Positions 18,008-25,970 are shown, numbered from the stretch's first letter. The stretch: 64,000 nt of DNA from Tepidanaerobacter sp. GT38 (GCF_021991635.1 NZ_JAFFJA010000013.1:1-64000); one strand, 5' to 3'. The notes: generated by a model not told the origin, from the letters alone. Translations and numbers: made by a program.

Positions 18008-18137
18008 ACTTTTTTATATATACTTAATGATTTTAAAAAGTTTTAAATATTTATAAATGTGGGAAAAAGGGAGGTGGTTATTTCAGAATAGTTGGGGCAA
18101 TGTATATATTTCAAAAAATTAAAAAGGAGGCGAATAC

Positions 18138-19574
18138 ATGAGTTTAAGTGCTCTCGTATGGATTATTACTATTGTTTTTTGTGGCATTTTCCTTTGGATA
18201 TCTTTAGCGGTTAAAGATACTGCCAGTCAAAGTTTTTCCCACTATGCCATTGCTGGTGGTACTCTGCCGCTTATCCTAATTCTATTTACTGACATTGCTA
18301 CTATTATGGGTGCGGGCAATTTTATAGGACATGCTGCTCAAGGTTATAAAATAGGTATGGCAGACATTCCCTTTGTTTTTGGCGAACAGGGTTCAAAAGT
18401 TATTTTCGCTCTACTTTTTGCAGGTTTTGCAGGAAGATTTACTTATAACACTCTCTCTGAGATGATGGATGATCTATTAGTGCGGGACAAGGTGACAAGG
18501 GCTATCACCGGTGTATTGACAGCCTGTATTATGATAGCTTGGGTCGGAGGTCAGGCCAAAGGTCTGGGAGATATATTTGCTGTGTTCACCGGAGCAGATC
18601 CCATTCCCATCATAATGCTGTTCAATGTGGTATTTATTGTATATACTTATTTAGGAGGCATATACTCGGTAGTCTGGACTGATCTTTTACAAGGTATCAT
18701 AGTAGTAGTTTTTGCATTTATTTTCTATGGTTATGCGTTGGCTCCTGTAAACTTTTCTTTTGCAGTCCTGCAGCAAAAGTTGGCAGAAGTTGGGGCACCT
18801 GAACTTGCAACCCTCAGCAATGTTCCCGTAGGGACCATAATGAAAAACTTTGTAACCGGATGTTTTGGCATACTGGCAGCTCAGATATATTGGCAGAGAT
18901 GTTTTGCAGCTAAGGACTCTGCCACTGCTAGAAATGGTATGTTAGTCAGCGGTATCGCAGCAGTTGTCTTTGTAAGCCTTACTGCAATAGTAGGTATTGT
19001 AACACATGCCATAAATCCAAATTTAGCGGACCCCAACCAGGCCATGCCATGGCTTATGCTAAATTATGTGCCTACTTGGGTCTTAGCCGTAGTATATACA
19101 CTTATATTGGCTGCTGCTATGTCAAGTGCTGATTCCAACTTAAATGCCGCTTCCATCATTTTGGTCAATGACCTTATAAGACCATTTGCACCGGGTAAAA
19201 CTGACCAGGAACTTGTAAATTATGCTAAGTTGCTCACAATAATAGTTGGTGTTTTTGCATCACTGGCAGCTATTTACTCGTCCAGCATTATTGGCCTGTT
19301 CTCAAAAGCCTACACCATGGCCGGTGGAGGTATAGTGCCTGTGCTTTTGGTAGGGCTTCTTTGGAAAAAGACAGGAGAGCCTTTTACCATGGGCACACAA
19401 AACAGCCGCATTACCCCATGGGGCGCACGTTTAGGCATAATAGTCGGTTCAGTGATTTCACTGTCGTCTTTAGGTATATTATGGGGCGTAGCAATATCGG
19501 CGGTGGTGACTATCATCGTTTCGTTGCTGACCCCAGGTGCTTCTGCCAGTGAAACTCCAAATTTGAAAGCTTAA
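18138..19574 (+). CDS. Sodium:solute symporter (SSF/PutP-like)
   Basis: A 478-residue membrane protein with about 12-13 helices. SSF hallmarks include the early ATIMGAGNFIGHAAQGY segment, the YTYLGGIYSVVWTDLLQG core and AAAMSSADSNLNAASIILVNDL in the second half. ATG follows AAAAAGGAGG. It is the first gene after the sigma-54 promoter and precedes a flavin dehydrogenase set, so it probably imports the amino acid (or related compound) that they oxidize. The exact substrate cannot be read from sequence. Confidence 0.92.
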   Translation: MSLSALVWIITIVFCGIFLWISLAVKDTASQSFSHYAIAGGTLPLILILFTDIATIMGAGNFIGHAAQGYKIGMADIPFVFGEQGSKVIFALLFAGFAGRFTYNTLSEMMDDLLVRDKVTRAITGVLTACIMIAWVGGQAKGLGDIFAVFTGADPIPIIMLFNVVFIVYTYLGGIYSVVWTDLLQGIIVVVFAFIFYGYALAPVNFSFAVLQQKLAEVGAPELATLSNVPVGTIMKNFVTGCFGILAAQIYWQRCFAAKDSATARNGMLVSGIAAVVFVSLTAIVGIVTHAINPNLADPNQAMPWLMLNYVPTWVLAVVYTLILAAAMSSADSNLNAASIILVNDLIRPFAPGKTDQELVNYAKLLTIIVGVFASLAAIYSSSIIGLFSKAYTMAGGGIVPVLLVGLLWKKTGEPFTMGTQNSRITPWGARLGIIVGSVISLSSLGILWGVAISAVVTIIVSLLTPGASASETPNLKA

Positions 19575-19595
19575 AACAGTAGACCCTAGGATTTA

Positions 19596-19626
19596 TAGCC
19601 CGGTGTAAATCCGGGCTAACCTTTTT
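19596..19626 (+). terminator. Intrinsic terminator between the symporter and dehydrogenase genes
   Basis: TAGCCCGG / CCGGGCTA perfect stem with a 7-nt loop, followed by ACCTTTTT. It may be partial, setting symporter levels above the downstream enzymes. Confidence 0.65.
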
Positions 19627-19672
19627 AAAAAAAGTGATACAAATTTATACTTGGTATAGGAGGTAGCCGAAA

Positions 19673-19990
19673 TTGCGTATAAAGCATCACCCCATACTAA
19701 ATGATGAAACAAGGGAATGCAATGCAACTATCATCGTAGACGGCAAAAAAGTGCCGGCCATCGAAGGGGAACCTATAGCTGCAGCACTGCTGGCAGCAGG
19801 AATTCGAAAGTTTAGGGAAACCCCAAAATATCACAAACCAAGGGGCATATTTTGCGCTATTGGCCGATGCACTGACTGTGTTATGATCGTTGACGGAATA
19901 CCTAATGTAAGGACATGTGTTACCCCTGTAAGAAATGGAATGGTTATAAAAACACAGAAGGGTCTGGGAGAATGGGGTGAAAAATCATGA
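19673..19990 (+). CDS. [2Fe-2S] ferredoxin-like small subunit (HcnA-like)
   Basis: A 105-residue protein of the HcnA/opine-oxidase small-subunit type, with a ferredoxin fold and cluster ligands in CAIGRCTDC plus a distal Cys in VRTCVTPV. It serves as the electron-transfer gamma-like subunit of flavin dehydrogenases that act on amino acids. TTG 19673 follows AGGAGG with 9 nt spacing. It overlaps the next gene by 4 nt (ATGA), indicating an operon with coupled translation. Confidence 0.88.
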   Translation: MRIKHHPILNDETRECNATIIVDGKKVPAIEGEPIAAALLAAGIRKFRETPKYHKPRGIFCAIGRCTDCVMIVDGIPNVRTCVTPVRNGMVIKTQKGLGEWGEKS

Positions 19991-21081
19991 AGACAACAGA
20001 AATTGCCATAATAGGTGCAGGTCCTGCGGGCCTATCCTGTGCTGTGGAAGCGGCCAAGGCAGGAGCTAAAGTTACATTGCTTGATGAAAACTTAAAACCG
20101 GGGGGGCAATTATTTAAACAGATTCATAAGTTTTTCGGCTCTAGGGAACATCAGGCAGGCACTAGAGGTTTTAGAATAGGAGAGCAGCTTTTAAAGGAAA
20201 CGGAAGAACTGGGAGTAGAAGTACTTTTAAATGCTGCCGTATACGGCATATATGAAAATAAGACTTTGGCGTATGTAAAAGACGGAAAAGACCATGCCCT
20301 GCGGGCTGAGAGAATAGTTATTGCAGCGGGGGCATCCGAAAATGCGTTGTCTTTCCCAGGCTGCACTTTACCCGGAGTCATGGGAGCCGGTGCTGCACAA
20401 ACTATGATAAATGTCCACAGGGTTTTGCCGGGAAAAAAGATACTGATGGTAGGGTCCGGAAATGTGGGCCTAATAGTTTCATATCAGCTAATGCAGGCGG
20501 GAGCAGAGGTAAAAGCTTTGATAGAAGCGGCTCCTCAAATCGGCGGCTATGGTGTCCACGCTGCCAAAATCAGAAGAGCAGGAGTGCCCATATACGTTTC
20601 TACTACCATAAAAGAGGCATTGGGGACGGAAGCGGTAGAAGGCGTAGTTATACACAGCCTTGATGAAAAATGGCAGCCAATTCCCGGCACAGAAAGGACT
20701 TTAGATGTGGATACCATATGTTTGGCTGTAGGTCTTTCGCCTCTTACGGAGCTTGCCTGGATGGCAGGATGCGAATTTACGTTTATTCCGCCGCTTGGAG
20801 GCCATGTGCCGATTCACGATGAAAATATGGAAACTACACTTCCAGGAATCTATGTGGCCGGTGATATAACCGGTGTGGAAGAAGCATCTTCAGCTATGGA
20901 AGAGGGGAGGCTTGCGGGAGTTGCCAGTGCAGAAAGCCTGGGCTATTATGACGAAGATACAGCTAAACGATTAAAAGACGAAATCTGGCAGCGCCTCAAC
21001 TCTCTTAGAACCGGACCTTTTGGCGAAGGTCGGTTTAAAGCCAAAATTAAGCAGTTACAAGCGAGGAGGCAGTTGGCATGA
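19987..21081 (+). CDS. FAD/NAD-dependent oxidoreductase alpha-like subunit (HcnB-like)
   Basis: Pyridine-nucleotide-disulfide-like flavoprotein. FAD motif IGAGPAGLSCAVEAAKAG is at the N-terminus, LKPGGQLFKQIHKF follows, a second dinucleotide motif MVGSGNVGLIVSY lies near residue 150, and GIYVAGDITG near 285. At 364 residues it is shorter than HcnB because the BFD-like [2Fe-2S] domain, normally C-terminal, is a separate gene (21589). It overlaps both neighbours by 4 nt. It probably passes electrons from the HcnC-like subunit to NAD or ferredoxin. Confidence 0.9.
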   Translation: MKTTEIAIIGAGPAGLSCAVEAAKAGAKVTLLDENLKPGGQLFKQIHKFFGSREHQAGTRGFRIGEQLLKETEELGVEVLLNAAVYGIYENKTLAYVKDGKDHALRAERIVIAAGASENALSFPGCTLPGVMGAGAAQTMINVHRVLPGKKILMVGSGNVGLIVSYQLMQAGAEVKALIEAAPQIGGYGVHAAKIRRAGVPIYVSTTIKEALGTEAVEGVVIHSLDEKWQPIPGTERTLDVDTICLAVGLSPLTELAWMAGCEFTFIPPLGGHVPIHDENMETTLPGIYVAGDITGVEEASSAMEEGRLAGVASAESLGYYDEDTAKRLKDEIWQRLNSLRTGPFGEGRFKAKIKQLQARRQLA

Positions 21082-21596
21082 CGCAAAAAATCGGAGTAAA
21101 ATATCAGGGATTTCCGTCAGATGAGGAACTGGCGAAAATCCCCGGAGTTCCGGATGCAGAAAGGATCAAAAGGGGCCCCGTTGCTTTTATAGAATGCGCC
21201 CAGGAAATTCCCTGCAACCCCTGTGAAGAGGCATGCCCCTATGGAGCTATCCAAGTAGGAAAGCCTATTACGAATTTGCCAAAGCTTGACCCGAAAAAAT
21301 GTGTAGGCTGCGGGAACTGTATAGCAGCTTGTCCCGGCCTTGCCATATTTGTAGTAAATGGTTCTAAAGACAAGGCAGAAATAAGTTTTCCCTATGAATA
21401 TTATCCCTTGCCGGAAAAAGGTCAAATTGTAGATTGTGTAGACCGCAGCGGTAAAACCGTAACTTCAGGCAAGGTTTTAAGGGTGATAAAATCTCCAAAA
21501 TACGATCAAACAGCAGTAATTACGGTAGAGGTAGACCAAGAGTATATAAACGTGGTACGCAGTATAAAGAGATTGGGAGGTCCTGAACATGAATGA
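21078..21596 (+). CDS. 4Fe-4S dicluster ferredoxin-type electron-transfer subunit
   Basis: A 172-residue protein with two cysteine motifs: CNPCEEACPYGAI near residue 42 and CVGCGNCIAACPG near 75. It is followed by a beta-rich C-terminal domain that I do not recognize. It overlaps the upstream oxidoreductase by 4 nt and the downstream BFD-like gene by 8 nt. Dye-linked proline dehydrogenase complexes of archaea have a comparable separate ferredoxin-like subunit, so it is probably part of the same complex. Confidence 0.85.
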   Translation: MTQKIGVKYQGFPSDEELAKIPGVPDAERIKRGPVAFIECAQEIPCNPCEEACPYGAIQVGKPITNLPKLDPKKCVGCGNCIAACPGLAIFVVNGSKDKAEISFPYEYYPLPEKGQIVDCVDRSGKTVTSGKVLRVIKSPKYDQTAVITVEVDQEYINVVRSIKRLGGPEHE

Positions 21597-21852
21597 AGAA
21601 TTCATCTGCCGTTGTGAGGAAGTTACCAGGAAGGAGATAGAAGAAGCCATAGCTGACGGTGCTACCACCGTCGCAGGCGTAAAGAAAAGGACCCGTGCCG
21701 GCATGGGCCTTTGCCAGGGTAGAACCTGCCGCCGCTTGGTAACGCAGATGCTGTCAAAACATAAGGCTGCAGAACAGATCATGCCGGACACTTCAAGGCC
21801 CCCTGTGAGGGCAATTACCGTTGAAGAGATAATAAACAGTGAAGATAGATAA
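21589..21852 (+). CDS. BFD-like [2Fe-2S]-binding subunit
   Basis: An 87-residue protein corresponding to the domain usually fused to HcnB. Ligand pairs are CRCEEV at the start and GLCQGRTC near residue 43, with the helical TRKEIEEAI segment in between. Good RBS (GGGAGG) inside the upstream gene; overlap 8 nt. It is a stand-alone version of a normally fused domain, supporting a split alpha subunit. Confidence 0.88.
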   Translation: MNEEFICRCEEVTRKEIEEAIADGATTVAGVKKRTRAGMGLCQGRTCRRLVTQMLSKHKAAEQIMPDTSRPPVRAITVEEIINSEDR

Positions 21853-21878
21853 TATTATTTAACTTGGAGGATCTGCCT

Positions 21879-22592
21879 ATGATCGTAACCGGTGGTAAAA
21901 ATGTATACGGTGAAAGCATCGGAATTTTGATGCTTGACACCAAATTTCCCAGGATACCTGGCGATATAGGCAATGCCCTTACTTTTCCTTTTCCGGTGCG
22001 ATACAGAAAAGTTTCAGGAGCCACACCAGTTAGGGTAGTTAAAGAAGCGGATCCAGCCCTTATTATGCCCTTTATTGAGGCTGCTAAAGAACTGGAGCAG
22101 GAGGGCGTGTGCGCCATAACTACCAGCTGCGGGTTTCTGGCCATATTTCATAAACATTTAGCTCGAGCGGTAAATATACCGGTGTTTTCCTCAAGTTTGC
22201 TGCAATTACCCTTGGTGGCGGCTATGATCGGGCAGGATAAGAAAATCGGCATCATGACCGCCAGCAAGCCACATCTTACCCCACTTCATTTTCAAGGGGT
22301 AGGTGCAGAAGGAATAAACAAGGTTATATACGGCATGGAAGAGCAGAAGGAATTTACGAGAGTTTTCATAGAAGGCAAAGAGGAAATGGATGTAGCAAAG
22401 GTAGAGGAAGAGATGGTTGAAGTAGCACGGACCATGATAGAGGAAAACCCTGATGTGGGAGCCATAGTCTTTGAGTGCACCAATATGCCGCCTTTCAGGG
22501 CTGCAGTCCAAAAGGCGGTCCAACGGCCGGTGTTTGATATTGTCACATTGACCAATTATGTTTATGATTCCATAAAACATTGCGTAAAATGA
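21879..22592 (+). CDS. Asp/Glu/hydantoin racemase-superfamily protein
   Basis: A 237-residue PF01177-type protein. The two catalytic-type cysteines lie in TTSCGFLA (about residue 84) and FECTNM (about 198), the arrangement of two-base racemases. GILMLDTKFPRIPGD at the start is typical of an uncharacterized subgroup. ATG 21879 with GGAGG 8 nt upstream is preferred over TTG 21864. It sits between the Fe-S subunits and the HcnC-like dehydrogenase. It may interconvert the L and D forms of the substrate; inference. Confidence 0.82.
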   Translation: MIVTGGKNVYGESIGILMLDTKFPRIPGDIGNALTFPFPVRYRKVSGATPVRVVKEADPALIMPFIEAAKELEQEGVCAITTSCGFLAIFHKHLARAVNIPVFSSSLLQLPLVAAMIGQDKKIGIMTASKPHLTPLHFQGVGAEGINKVIYGMEEQKEFTRVFIEGKEEMDVAKVEEEMVEVARTMIEENPDVGAIVFECTNMPPFRAAVQKAVQRPVFDIVTLTNYVYDSIKHCVK

Positions 22593-22612
22593 AACTAAGA
22601 GGAGGAAGGCTT

Positions 22613-23836
22613 TTGCAAACATCAGATGTAGTCATCATAGGTGGTGGCGTCGTAGGCTGCTCAATAGCTTATCATTTAGGCAAAAGAGGGATTCCTACCC
22701 ATGTAATTGAAAAAGACGACATTGCCATGGGAACATCCGGAGCCTGTGATAAGGCAGTGCTGCTGCAGTCAAAAAATCCCGGGATTCACCTGGAACTGGC
22801 ATTAAAGAGTGTAAAGATGTTTCCAGAGCTGCAAAAGTCACTGGATACGGATATAGAATTTTTAAATCACGGTTGCATGATTGTAATTCAAAACGAAAAT
22901 CAGTGGAAGGTAATGGAAGGATTTGTGGAAAGGCAAAAGAAACTAGGCCTTGACGTAAAGCTCCTTGACAAAAATGAGGCCCGTGACCGTCAGCCGGCCT
23001 TATCGGAAGATATCCTTGGCTCAACTTATAGCCCTATGGATTGCGAAGCAAATCCCATTTACTTGACCTTAGGCCTCTATAGAGGAGCAAAGAAACATGG
23101 AGTTAAGTTTTCGCTAGGAACTAAAGTAACGGGCATTAAATTAGAAAAAGGCCGAATAAAGTCAGTTGAGACGGATAGCGGTGAGATTTTATGTAAATAT
23201 GTAGTCAATGCCACCGGCGTCTATGCACCGACTATAGGCCGGATGGTAGGACTTAACATTCCCATTGTGCCGAGGAGAGGACAGATCATAATTACAGAAC
23301 CTGTTCCTAAGCTCATTCATGGTGGATTAAACTGTGCCCGCTATATCACGGCAAAATTCAGGCCGGAACTTTTAGGCACAGACGAAATGGCAAAGCTGGG
23401 CGTGGGCCTGGCCCTGGGTCAAACCGAAAACGGCAACCTTTTGATAGGCGGTACAAGGGAATTTGTCGGATTTAACAAAACAACCACTCATAAGGCCTTA
23501 AAGGCCATATTAAAACATGCAGCTTCAATCGTGCCTGCCATTAAAAATGTTCATGTTATCCGCAGCTTTGCAGGTTTGAGGCCCTATACTCCCGACGGTC
23601 TGCCGATCCTTGGAGAAGTGCCTGAAGTTCCCGGATTTATCATGGCTGCAGGACATGAAGGAGACGGTATAGCCCTTTCGGCCATTACCGGCAGAATCAT
23701 TTCAGAGGTAATCGCAGATGGGAAACCTTCTGATGATTTAAACATAGATATGACAAAACTTTCTCTAGATAGATTTAAGAATGTAGATGTAAATGAATTC
23801 CGGGAAAGCCATAATTGCTACAGTTTCGCAAGCTAA
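22613..23836 (+). CDS. FAD-dependent amino-acid dehydrogenase beta-like subunit (HcnC/DadA-like)
   Basis: A DAO-family flavoprotein of about 407 residues. FAD motif VVIIGGGVVGCSIAYHLGKRG is at the N-terminus, DKAVLLQS near 45, a central ATGVYAP, and the C-terminal RSFAGLRPYTPDGLPILG and GHEGDGIALS typical of glycine/sarcosine/D-amino-acid/proline dehydrogenases. TTG 22613 has GGAGG 7 nt upstream; the frame is open back to 22580. As the substrate-oxidizing subunit it completes an HcnABC-like complex. The substrate (D-amino acid, proline, hydroxyproline or opine) is unresolved. Confidence 0.9.
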   Translation: MQTSDVVIIGGGVVGCSIAYHLGKRGIPTHVIEKDDIAMGTSGACDKAVLLQSKNPGIHLELALKSVKMFPELQKSLDTDIEFLNHGCMIVIQNENQWKVMEGFVERQKKLGLDVKLLDKNEARDRQPALSEDILGSTYSPMDCEANPIYLTLGLYRGAKKHGVKFSLGTKVTGIKLEKGRIKSVETDSGEILCKYVVNATGVYAPTIGRMVGLNIPIVPRRGQIIITEPVPKLIHGGLNCARYITAKFRPELLGTDEMAKLGVGLALGQTENGNLLIGGTREFVGFNKTTTHKALKAILKHAASIVPAIKNVHVIRSFAGLRPYTPDGLPILGEVPEVPGFIMAAGHEGDGIALSAITGRIISEVIADGKPSDDLNIDMTKLSLDRFKNVDVNEFRESHNCYSFAS

Positions 23837-23837
23837 T

Positions 23838-23877
23838 GAAAAATCAGGCCCAAATTATTTTGCGGCCTGATTTTTTT
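23838..23877 (+). terminator. Terminator of the dehydrogenase operon
   Basis: AAATCAGGCC / GGCCTGATTT perfect stem with a 13-nt loop followed by TTTT. It overlaps the 3' end of the convergent ComK-like gene. Confidence 0.85.
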
Positions 23878-24454
23878 GCATGTAAATTATTTCTAAGAGC
23901 AGTTTTAAAAGATAATCTCGAAGCTGTGCCTCATCATTTTCAATGGATTTTTGTTCATTATTTTTATTTGCACCATTTGATCCGTCAAAGTGGCGATTTA
24001 GAAAACAACTTTCTACCAGCTGAGCATTTTTTATATATTCCTTCATGGTGTCTTTGCTTACAAGTACTTCAAGTTCCTTATCACATTTAAAGATAATATG
24101 GCAGCTACCTTCCTTGCCATCTTCCACATCCCTTATTTCTCTATAGTTTACATAACCTAAAGTGCCGTCATTTTCACCGAGAGGGTTTTTGCGCGCTTTT
24201 ACCGGTATCAGCAAGAGGTTTGATGCGAATGGAATAGGAACCCCCTGCTTTTTATTGACTGCCTTGCCGTAGTGCTCACGAGCTGCCGTAAGATCTATAT
24301 TGTAAAACCTGGCTAGATTTTTTAATACCGTTTTGCACGTCCTTCTAACCAGAAACTGTTTGCCGCTGCTTGTTAAAACTTGAGTTACATTGCCGTCGTC
24401 ATAGACGGGCAAAAAAGCGGCAAGCCCCTTTTCTACAATCTCCGCTACATTCAT
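23855..24454 (-). CDS. ComK-like transcription factor (tentative)
   Basis: A 199-residue soluble protein. The middle (about residues 70-165) resembles ComK: VPIPFASNLLLIPVKARK, then a GTLGYVNYREI block, a beta-strand HIIFKCDKELEVLVS and a helix. ComK has the same order (NP..S...LFPT, then W..H...I). Cysteines differ. The C-terminus is a charged helix. ATG 24454 has GGAGG upstream; the long upstream extension (to 24604) is rejected because it would run through the promoter and the amidase stop. It is last in a minus-strand group after the amidase. Identity is moderate; if right, it controls competence-type genes. Confidence 0.5.
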   Translation of the reverse strand: MNVAEIVEKGLAAFLPVYDDGNVTQVLTSSGKQFLVRRTCKTVLKNLARFYNIDLTAAREHYGKAVNKKQGVPIPFASNLLLIPVKARKNPLGENDGTLGYVNYREIRDVEDGKEGSCHIIFKCDKELEVLVSKDTMKEYIKNAQLVESCFLNRHFDGSNGANKNNEQKSIENDEAQLRDYLLKLLLEIIYMQKNQAAK

Positions 24455-24509
24455 GGGACACACCTCCGACACAGATGTTAAACCAATGGCAAGAGGCGAA
24501 AGCAAGTCC

Positions 24510-24538
24510 ATTATATACCAAACATATGTTTGCGTCAA
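24510..24538 (-). promoter_or_regulatory. SigA promoter with operator palindrome for the ComK-like gene
   Basis: On the minus strand TTGACG, an exactly 17-nt spacer and TATAAT. The spacer contains the perfect 14-bp palindrome CAAACATATGTTTG (24519-24532), an ideal repressor position. It resembles the Gram-positive LexA box (CGAAC-N4-GTTCG) with one symmetric substitution; the cognate regulator is unknown. Confidence 0.75.
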
Positions 24539-24557
24539 GGCAAAAAATAATAAAAGT

Positions 24558-25067
24558 TTAAATATTGAGTTCAAACCTATCGCCGGGGCACCTGGTTGCT
24601 GCATGCTTCACGTTTTTGTGCCCTAGCACATGCTCTTTTGGAATCTGGTAAATTTCCATTAAGTAAAAGATGAGCTCTTTAAGTGATGTCATTTGGGCCG
24701 GAGTAGGTTTCATATGCCCCTTCTGGCCGCGAGGGTTGTCTTTAGAGTCAAAGTTGCCTGTTAGAGCTACTCCAATTGACCTAAAGTTCATTTGATCAGC
24801 CGTGCAGTGGGCACCTTGGATAAAATCCGGCCGTCCCTTTTCTACGGTGCCGTCTGCCCTGATTAGATAGTGATACCCGATACTGACTATGACACCACCT
24901 GTGACCTGTCTAAAACCCCTGCGAATATACTCATCTACCAAAGGTTTTGGAGATGAAATTTTTATTCCAAACCCCTGCTTTGCATGATAACCATCTATGG
25001 TGAGGGCAGATACATCAAAACCTGCCGTATGGTGAATAACAATAAACCTGGGATATAACCTTTCCAT
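24558..25067 (-). CDS. N-acetylmuramoyl-L-alanine amidase (Amidase_2)
   Basis: A 169-residue zinc amidase. Ligand regions are VIHHTAG at residues about 10-16, LGHKNVKHAATRCPGD near the C-terminus (His and Cys), and YHYLIRADGTVEKGR as the substrate groove. There is no signal peptide, so export would need holin or lysis, or the protein is intracellular, as in phage endolysins. It lies downstream of the YvrJ/DUF2922/DUF1659 genes with its RBS in a short gap. Confidence 0.9.
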   Translation of the reverse strand: MERLYPRFIVIHHTAGFDVSALTIDGYHAKQGFGIKISSPKPLVDEYIRRGFRQVTGGVIVSIGYHYLIRADGTVEKGRPDFIQGAHCTADQMNFRSIGVALTGNFDSKDNPRGQKGHMKPTPAQMTSLKELIFYLMEIYQIPKEHVLGHKNVKHAATRCPGDRFELNI

Positions 25068-25109
25068 AAAATCACTCCTTTTTATTCTTAATTATGAGTA
25101 TGTCTTAAC

Positions 25110-25256
25110 CTATTCCCGTATGCCTTCGATGACCTTGGCCAGCTCATAGATGCTGGCAGTGAGGCTTTCCATTTTAGCCTCCAGCCTTACCAAAAGATAA
25201 ATGGACACGGCAATGGGAAAGCCTACATTGGCTACCTGAGCCACCAAGTCTTCCAT
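25110..25256 (-). CDS. YvrJ-family small membrane protein
   Basis: A 48-residue ORF starting at ATG 25256 behind a perfect AAGGAGG. It begins MEDLVAQVANVGFPIAVSIY, has one membrane helix (residues about 8-24), then an amphipathic helix. This matches the YvrJ family, which usually accompanies DUF1659 and DUF2922 proteins. Small size and a helix plus coiled tail are holin-like, in line with the adjacent amidase, but that is inference. Confidence 0.85.
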   Translation of the reverse strand: MEDLVAQVANVGFPIAVSIYLLVRLEAKMESLTASIYELAKVIEGIRE

Positions 25257-25330
25257 AAAAATCCTCCTTCCCCATATTGATGTTTATGATTACAAATTTA
25301 GCCGGGCGCCTATGGCACCCAGCTAATGCT

Positions 25331-25546
25331 TTATCCTAAAAGATCGATAACTTCTCTTTGAACAATGCGTGCACCTACAATTTCAACCAAATCACCGCCG
25401 GAAGTTTCAAACACGTTTTTGTCTATAATGTCATTCATCAAAGCTTCCACTTCCTGGGTAGTCAAATCCTCTTTAGGATTCTGTATGGAAAGTCTGGCGT
25501 TTTTTCCGGCTACGTTCTTAAAGATAAGCTCTAAATTTTTATCCAT
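25331..25546 (-). CDS. DUF2922 family protein
   Basis: About 71 residues: LELIFKNVAGKNARLSI, a mid segment LTTQEVEALMNDII, and an end of the form GARIVQREV. This is the DUF2922 pattern. ATG 25546 has GGAGGTGAAGGGC upstream; GTG 25555 is in frame. Function unknown. It is the middle gene of the DUF1659-DUF2922-YvrJ set. Confidence 0.88.
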   Translation of the reverse strand: MDKNLELIFKNVAGKNARLSIQNPKEDLTTQEVEALMNDIIDKNVFETSGGDLVEIVGARIVQREVIDLLG

Positions 25547-25599
25547 GCCCTTCACCTCCCTTCATATTTTAGGTGAGGGTGCCCTATATGGGCTCCCCG

Positions 25600-25824
25600 C
25601 TAGACTTCTGCCAGTTCAAATTCCATGGTCCGGCGAATAGCATATACCGGGTAACTTTGAATGTTCGCTATCTGATTTGCAACACTCATCAAATCCTCAT
25701 CTGCAGCGTCGGTCTTTACGTTGCTGTAAGATCTGGTCCTAAAGACAGGTTTGTCGTTTTCATCTCTGCCGGTTTCGACAATTATGCGAAGACCGGAATT
25801 TAATGGAGTAGCAACCACTGCCAT
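25600..25824 (-). CDS. DUF1659 family protein
   Basis: A 74-residue protein with the DUF1659 features: a start with VVATPLNSGLRI, central FRTRSYSNVKTDA, and end YAIRRTMEFELAEV. RBS AAGGAGGTGAAAAGG. Function unknown. It heads the small-gene cluster and its start lies within a short overlapping ORF (25760-25867). Confidence 0.88.
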   Translation of the reverse strand: MAVVATPLNSGLRIIVETGRDENDKPVFRTRSYSNVKTDAADEDLMSVANQIANIQSYPVYAIRRTMEFELAEV

Positions 25825-25867
25825 ACCTTTTCACCTCCTTTCGAAGTTCACTTCCCGCTATTGCCAT
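25760..25867 (-). CDS. Possible 35-codon leader ORF overlapping the DUF1659 start
   Basis: ATG 25867 directly follows AAAGGAGGTGAT, the best Shine-Dalgarno match in the region. The frame (MAIAGSELRKEVKRY...) runs across the DUF1659 RBS and start and stops 65 nt inside it. The RBS of DUF1659 is read as codons of this ORF. No family match. It could couple or tune DUF1659 translation, or be chance. Confidence 0.25.
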   Translation of the reverse strand: MAIAGSELRKEVKRYGSGCYSIKFRSSHNCRNRQR

Positions 25868-25907
25868 ATCACCTCCTTTGAGGGGGGAAGTGTTTGTTTG
25901 TGACTTC

Positions 25908-25913
25908 ATTATA
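25908..25913 (-). promoter_or_regulatory. Candidate -10 element for the DUF1659 cluster
   Basis: TATAAT on the minus strand about 85 bp before the DUF1659 start. The -35 region overlaps the T tract of the upstream terminator and fits poorly, so the call is tentative. Confidence 0.35.
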
Positions 25914-25925
25914 GCTGGGCCAGCG

Positions 25926-25970
25926 AAAAAACAAAAAAGCCAGGCTGCCACCTCTTGGGTGACGCCTGGC
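25926..25970 (-). terminator. Minus-strand intrinsic terminator upstream of DUF1659
   Basis: On the minus strand GCCAGGC / GCCTGGC with additional inner TCACC/GGTGG pairing, followed by TTTTTTGTTTTTT. No minus-strand protein gene lies upstream, so it ends either a leader RNA or a non-coding transcript from the 25971-26250 region. Confidence 0.75.

Noticed and set aside
23855-24604. 249-codon version of the ComK-like gene
   Set aside because: The extra N-terminus would cover the consensus promoter and palindrome and overlap the amidase end. A strong RBS and ATG exist at 24454.
25600-25951. Longer minus-strand frame from 25951 overlapping DUF1659
   Set aside because: The part upstream of 25867 crosses the terminator and promoter; DUF1659 itself matches a known family in another frame. 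Only the short 35-codon version is mentioned.
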